The notes under the pieces were generated by a model. It saw only the letters and a list, made by a program, of their open reading frames with translations. It was not told the origin of the DNA and did not search any database. Of a stretch of DNA of 64,000 nucleotides, positions 61,459 through 64,000 are shown piece by piece (positions within the stretch are counted from its first letter, which is position 1; every line of letters starts with the position of its first letter). Both the position numbers and the translations under genes were made by a program. Origin of the DNA: Natronomonas gomsonensis (lineage in GTDB: Archaea > Halobacteriota > Halobacteria > Halobacteriales > Haloarculaceae); NCBI RefSeq assembly GCF_013391635.1, contig NZ_JACAWU010000002.1:1240001-1304000 (forward strand), written 5' to 3'.

Positions 61459-62034
61459 TCATTCGTCGTCCCGTTCGTCGTCGGAGTTGTTCTTCGAGTC
61501 CCCGTCGGCCGCCGCTTCGACCTCCTCGGCGTCGAGTTCCTCCTTCCGGGGCCGTCTGTCGATGCGTTGGTTGACGGCTTCGAGTTGGTCGACGATGGTC
61601 TCGATCTCGTCGGAAAGCGTCTGCTCGACGTTCTCTGTCACCTCTTGGGTGACTTCCTGTGTGACCTCTTCGGCCACCTTCTCCTCGACACTCTCCGTGA
61701 CCTCTTGGGTGACTTTCTCCCCGACGTTTTCCGTGACCTCCTCGGTGACCTTCTCTTCGACGCTCTCGGTGACTTCTTCTGTCACTTTCTCGCCGACGTT
61801 CTCGGAGACCTCCTCTGTCAGGGACTCCTCGATGTTTTCGGTGACCTCTTTGGTCATCCAGTCGGGGTCGAATCGCGCCATCTTCCAGGCAACGTGAACG
61901 GCGTATGAGACGAGTGCACCGAGTCCGAAGGCGATACCGATCCCCGTCGACCCGGTGGCGATGAGGACGATCGCAACCAACAGCAGGAGACCGTACGCCA
62001 TGTCAACCATGAAGTCGACTCGGCTCGGATTCAT
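61459..62034 (-). CDS. Membrane protein with long tetrad-repeat helix
   Basis: 191 residues. Two N-terminal membrane helices (MAYGLLLLVAIVLIATGSTG; IGIAFGLGALVSYAVHVAWK) are followed by about 90 residues in which valine recurs at every fourth place (V-TEE-V-TES-V-EEK-V-TEE), in 12-residue units. The end is a charged tail (DGDSKNNSDDERDDE). The spacing favours a long straight amphipathic helix, not a standard heptad coil. It starts 41 nt before the PiT gene in the same orientation and may act with it. Confidence 0.7.
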   Translation of the reverse strand: MNPSRVDFMVDMAYGLLLLVAIVLIATGSTGIGIAFGLGALVSYAVHVAWKMARFDPDWMTKEVTENIEESLTEEVSENVGEKVTEEVTESVEEKVTEEVTENVGEKVTQEVTESVEEKVAEEVTQEVTQEVTENVEQTLSDEIETIVDQLEAVNQRIDRRPRKEELDAEEVEAAADGDSKNNSDDERDDE

Positions 62035-62287
62035 CGGGACATATCCACCAGTTGCCAGAACGGTTCGTTCATCAGATATAAAGCCTCTACTATAACTGGG
62101 GACGCCGTAGGTTTAGTCTAATTCATTCCGGACAGCCATCGGAAGGCGAACCTTCGTCGACGGCGACCGAACGTTCAGCACCCACATCAGCTGGTCGAAT
62201 TGCGGGGCCACACCGACGCCGACTCGACGAGTCCGACCGCGTCAGGAACCACCGGCGTTTTCTACCCGACGCTCCGAGGTGCCAGCA

Positions 62288-63115
62288 GTGAACCGCGCCG
62301 AGTTGCTGTTCGCGCTGCTCGTGGGAATCCTGCAGGGCGTCTTGGAGTGGCTCCCCATCTCCAGTCAGGGCAACCTCTCTATCGTCACGACCGCTGTCGG
62401 GGGCGTCGACCCCGTGGTCGCCCTGGACCTCGCGCTGTTCGTACAGGTCGGAACCGTCTTCTCTGCGGCCGCCTACTACCGCGAGGACATCACCGACGCA
62501 CTCTCGAACGCTCCCGGATGGCGGCCGGATGCAGCGTTCGATCCGGAGAACGCCGACGTGACGTACCTCGTCCTCGCGAGTCTGGTGACGGGCGTCGTCG
62601 GCATCCCGCTGTATCTCACGTTGCGTGACGCCGTCGCCGGACTCGCCGGCGGCGTCTTCATCGCCGTCGTCGGCGGCCTACTGGTCGCGACGGGACTGCT
62701 CCAGCGCGCCGCCGACTCGATGGGGTTCGTCGGCAAGGAGACGCCCACACTCCTCGATACGCTGCTCGTCGGCGCGTTTCAGGGCCTCACCATCCTCCCG
62801 GGCGTGTCGCGGTCGGGAACGACCGTTTCGGTGCTTCTCCTGCGTGGCTACGAGGGGCCAGCCTCGCTGCGACTGTCGTTCCTGTTGGCCATTCCGGCCG
62901 GCGTCGGTGCCGCCGCACTCGTCGTGGTGAGCGGTGGGGGCCTGCCGGGCATTTCGCCGCTGGCGGCCGGCGTCGCACTCGCCACCAGCGCCGTCGTCGG
63001 CTATCTCACCATCGACGCCCTGATGCGGTTCGTCGAACGCGTACCGTTCTGGGCGGTGTGTGTCTCGCTGGGGACGCTCGCGGTCGTCGGGGGACTGCTC
63101 GTCGCCGTAGCGTGA
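62288..63115 (+). CDS. uppP: UppP/BacA undecaprenyl-diphosphatase family protein
   Basis: 275 residues from GTG 62288, chosen because GAGGTG lies 7 nt upstream. Motifs GVLEWLPISSQGN at the N-terminus and LPGVSRSGTTVS near residue 180 match the family's (E/Q)xxLPISSxxH and PGxSRSGxT, with an Asn where the first motif usually has His. About eight membrane helices. In archaea the substrate would be a polyprenyl (dolichyl-type) diphosphate; role in glycan carrier recycling is likely. Confidence 0.9.
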   Translation: MNRAELLFALLVGILQGVLEWLPISSQGNLSIVTTAVGGVDPVVALDLALFVQVGTVFSAAAYYREDITDALSNAPGWRPDAAFDPENADVTYLVLASLVTGVVGIPLYLTLRDAVAGLAGGVFIAVVGGLLVATGLLQRAADSMGFVGKETPTLLDTLLVGAFQGLTILPGVSRSGTTVSVLLLRGYEGPASLRLSFLLAIPAGVGAAALVVVSGGGLPGISPLAAGVALATSAVVGYLTIDALMRFVERVPFWAVCVSLGTLAVVGGLLVAVA

Positions 63116-63158
63116 GGAACGAAACACGTTAGTGAACACCGGGAACACACCGGGGCAG

Positions 63159-63896
63159 ATGGAACTCATCGACGAGAAGGGCCGACTGTTCGGCCGCGTG
63201 AATATCATCGACGTACTCGTCGTCCTCTTCGCGATTGCAGTGCTCGCCGCTGGGGCGGCACTGGTGTTCGGTGACGACCCGAACGCGAACGAAACCGAAC
63301 CCAATTCCGATGCTCCACCAGCCGATACCCTCCACGTGACGCTCGTGACAACCGATGACGCTGCGACCACGCTCGAAACCGAAAACGTAACCGTCGGCGA
63401 CGAGCGTGCGACGGTTACCGCCATCCACCGCACGCCTGGTCCCCGGAGTTTCCTCCGTGTCGCCCTCAAAGGCGTTCAAACCGAACAGGGTTTTCGATTC
63501 GCCGGCAATCCCGTGAGAGTCAGTGACGATTACACCATCACGACGGAGACGGCACGAGTCGGGACCCGAGTCGTCGAACGTGACGTTTCGCCAGCGTTCG
63601 ACACCGAGAGTACGACGGTGAACGTGACGACGACCGTTCGCCGCCCGGTCGCAGAGGCGGTCGGAACGGGCGACGAACAGACCGTCGGTGACGACACCGT
63701 TGCGACGGTCGGAAGCGTCGAGACGACTGCTGTCAACGAAACGCACAGCGAACTTCGAGCCTCGGTCGAACTCGAAACCCGACTCGTCGACGACAGCCCA
63801 CAGTACGGCGGCGGTCCGGTCCGTCTCGGCCGAACGCTCTTCCTCGAAACGAACACCTATCAGTTCGAAGCCGAAATCGTCGGCGTGAATGAGTAG
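63159..63896 (+). CDS. DUF4330-like membrane-anchored protein
   Basis: 245 residues starting MELIDEKGRLFGRVNIIDVL, the typical DUF4330 opening, with one membrane helix (VLVVLFAIAVLAAGAALVF) and an exported beta-rich domain (TLHVTLVTTDDAATTLETEN; TTVNVTTTVRRPVAEAVGTG). Its end overlaps the next gene by 8 nt (ATGAGTAG), so they are coupled. It lies 43 nt after uppP in the same orientation, suggesting a cell-envelope role. Confidence 0.8.
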   Translation: MELIDEKGRLFGRVNIIDVLVVLFAIAVLAAGAALVFGDDPNANETEPNSDAPPADTLHVTLVTTDDAATTLETENVTVGDERATVTAIHRTPGPRSFLRVALKGVQTEQGFRFAGNPVRVSDDYTITTETARVGTRVVERDVSPAFDTESTTVNVTTTVRRPVAEAVGTGDEQTVGDDTVATVGSVETTAVNETHSELRASVELETRLVDDSPQYGGGPVRLGRTLFLETNTYQFEAEIVGVNE

Positions 63897-64000
63897 TGGG
63901 GTGCTCGGTTGGGTACAGTCGATTCGGCATCGGCTCGGAACAGCGGTCGCTGAATCTCGCATCGTGGGCGCTGGCAAACGAATCGAAGCCACGCTGTCGC
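63889..64000 (+). CDS. Start of an unidentified protein (continues beyond window)
   Basis: ATG 63889 overlaps the DUF4330 stop. The first 37 codons read MSSGVLGWVQSIRHRLGTAV then AESRIVGAGKRIEATLS. No family is recognised. The overlap with DUF4330 suggests a functional partner. Confidence 0.55.
   Translation, partial: MSSGVLGWVQSIRHRLGTAVAESRIVGAGKRIEATLS

Overview
The window is from a halophilic archaeon (class Halobacteria). The support is high GC with acidic proteins, Tat-type lipoproteins with a lipobox, leaderless genes preceded by archaeal TATA elements, and GGTGAT/GGAGG ribosome binding sites. Lineage-typical families are also present: HalOD1, DUF7344 and bat-type HTH regulators, TrmB regulators, CetZ, and IS1341-type TnpB elements. 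Genus cannot be told from the sequence alone.

The left 29.4 kb is accessory DNA. Bases 1-5.4 kb hold a decayed toxin fragment, a replication/primase-like gene, an MNS-type AAA ATPase and an antitoxin whose PIN toxin is cut to 30 residues. From 5.9 to 11 kb lies the most unusual part. About fifteen tRNA or tRNA-like genes (Gln, Asp, Pro, Ser x3, Leu x2, Tyr, Thr, Glu x2, Met, Arg, Gly plus two degenerate ones) are on one strand, separated by strings of perfect hairpins. Interleaved are four protein genes, each directly behind a tRNA. One encodes a Ro60-like protein (TROVE plus von Willebrand A domains), a family known elsewhere to bind Y RNAs and tRNA-like RNAs. Two of the tRNAs carry hairpin-forming insertions of about 55 nt, and the tRNA-Asp has an A at the wobble position. 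The layout suggests a tRNA-punctuated transcript linked to a Ro ribonucleoprotein.

From 11 to 16.7 kb follow a small regulator, a HicA/HicB toxin-antitoxin operon with two overlapping small genes, and a 1,362-residue STAND NTPase with about 15 TPR repeats (a defence candidate). From 16.7 to 29.4 kb are small membrane proteins, three lipoproteins, an M48-like protein with a damaged zinc site, IS end remnants, and two TnpB elements. One of these lies against a broken gene end and the other cuts a universal stress protein gene.

The right part (29.8-64 kb) looks like ordinary chromosome. It holds three paralogous TrmB regulators with HalOD1 and DUF7344 partners, and two paralogous diadenylate-cyclase-domain proteins. 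It also has a CetZ tubulin homologue, a cation P-type ATPase, universal stress proteins, a sulfur/persulfide cluster (MBL-rhodanese, CoA-disulfide-reductase-like flavoprotein, second MBL protein) with a shared operator-like sequence, and a trifunctional 1,805-residue propionyl-CoA synthase-like fusion. At the end are a PiT phosphate permease next to a tetrad-repeat helical protein, UppP/BacA and a DUF4330 protein. The last gene runs off the window.
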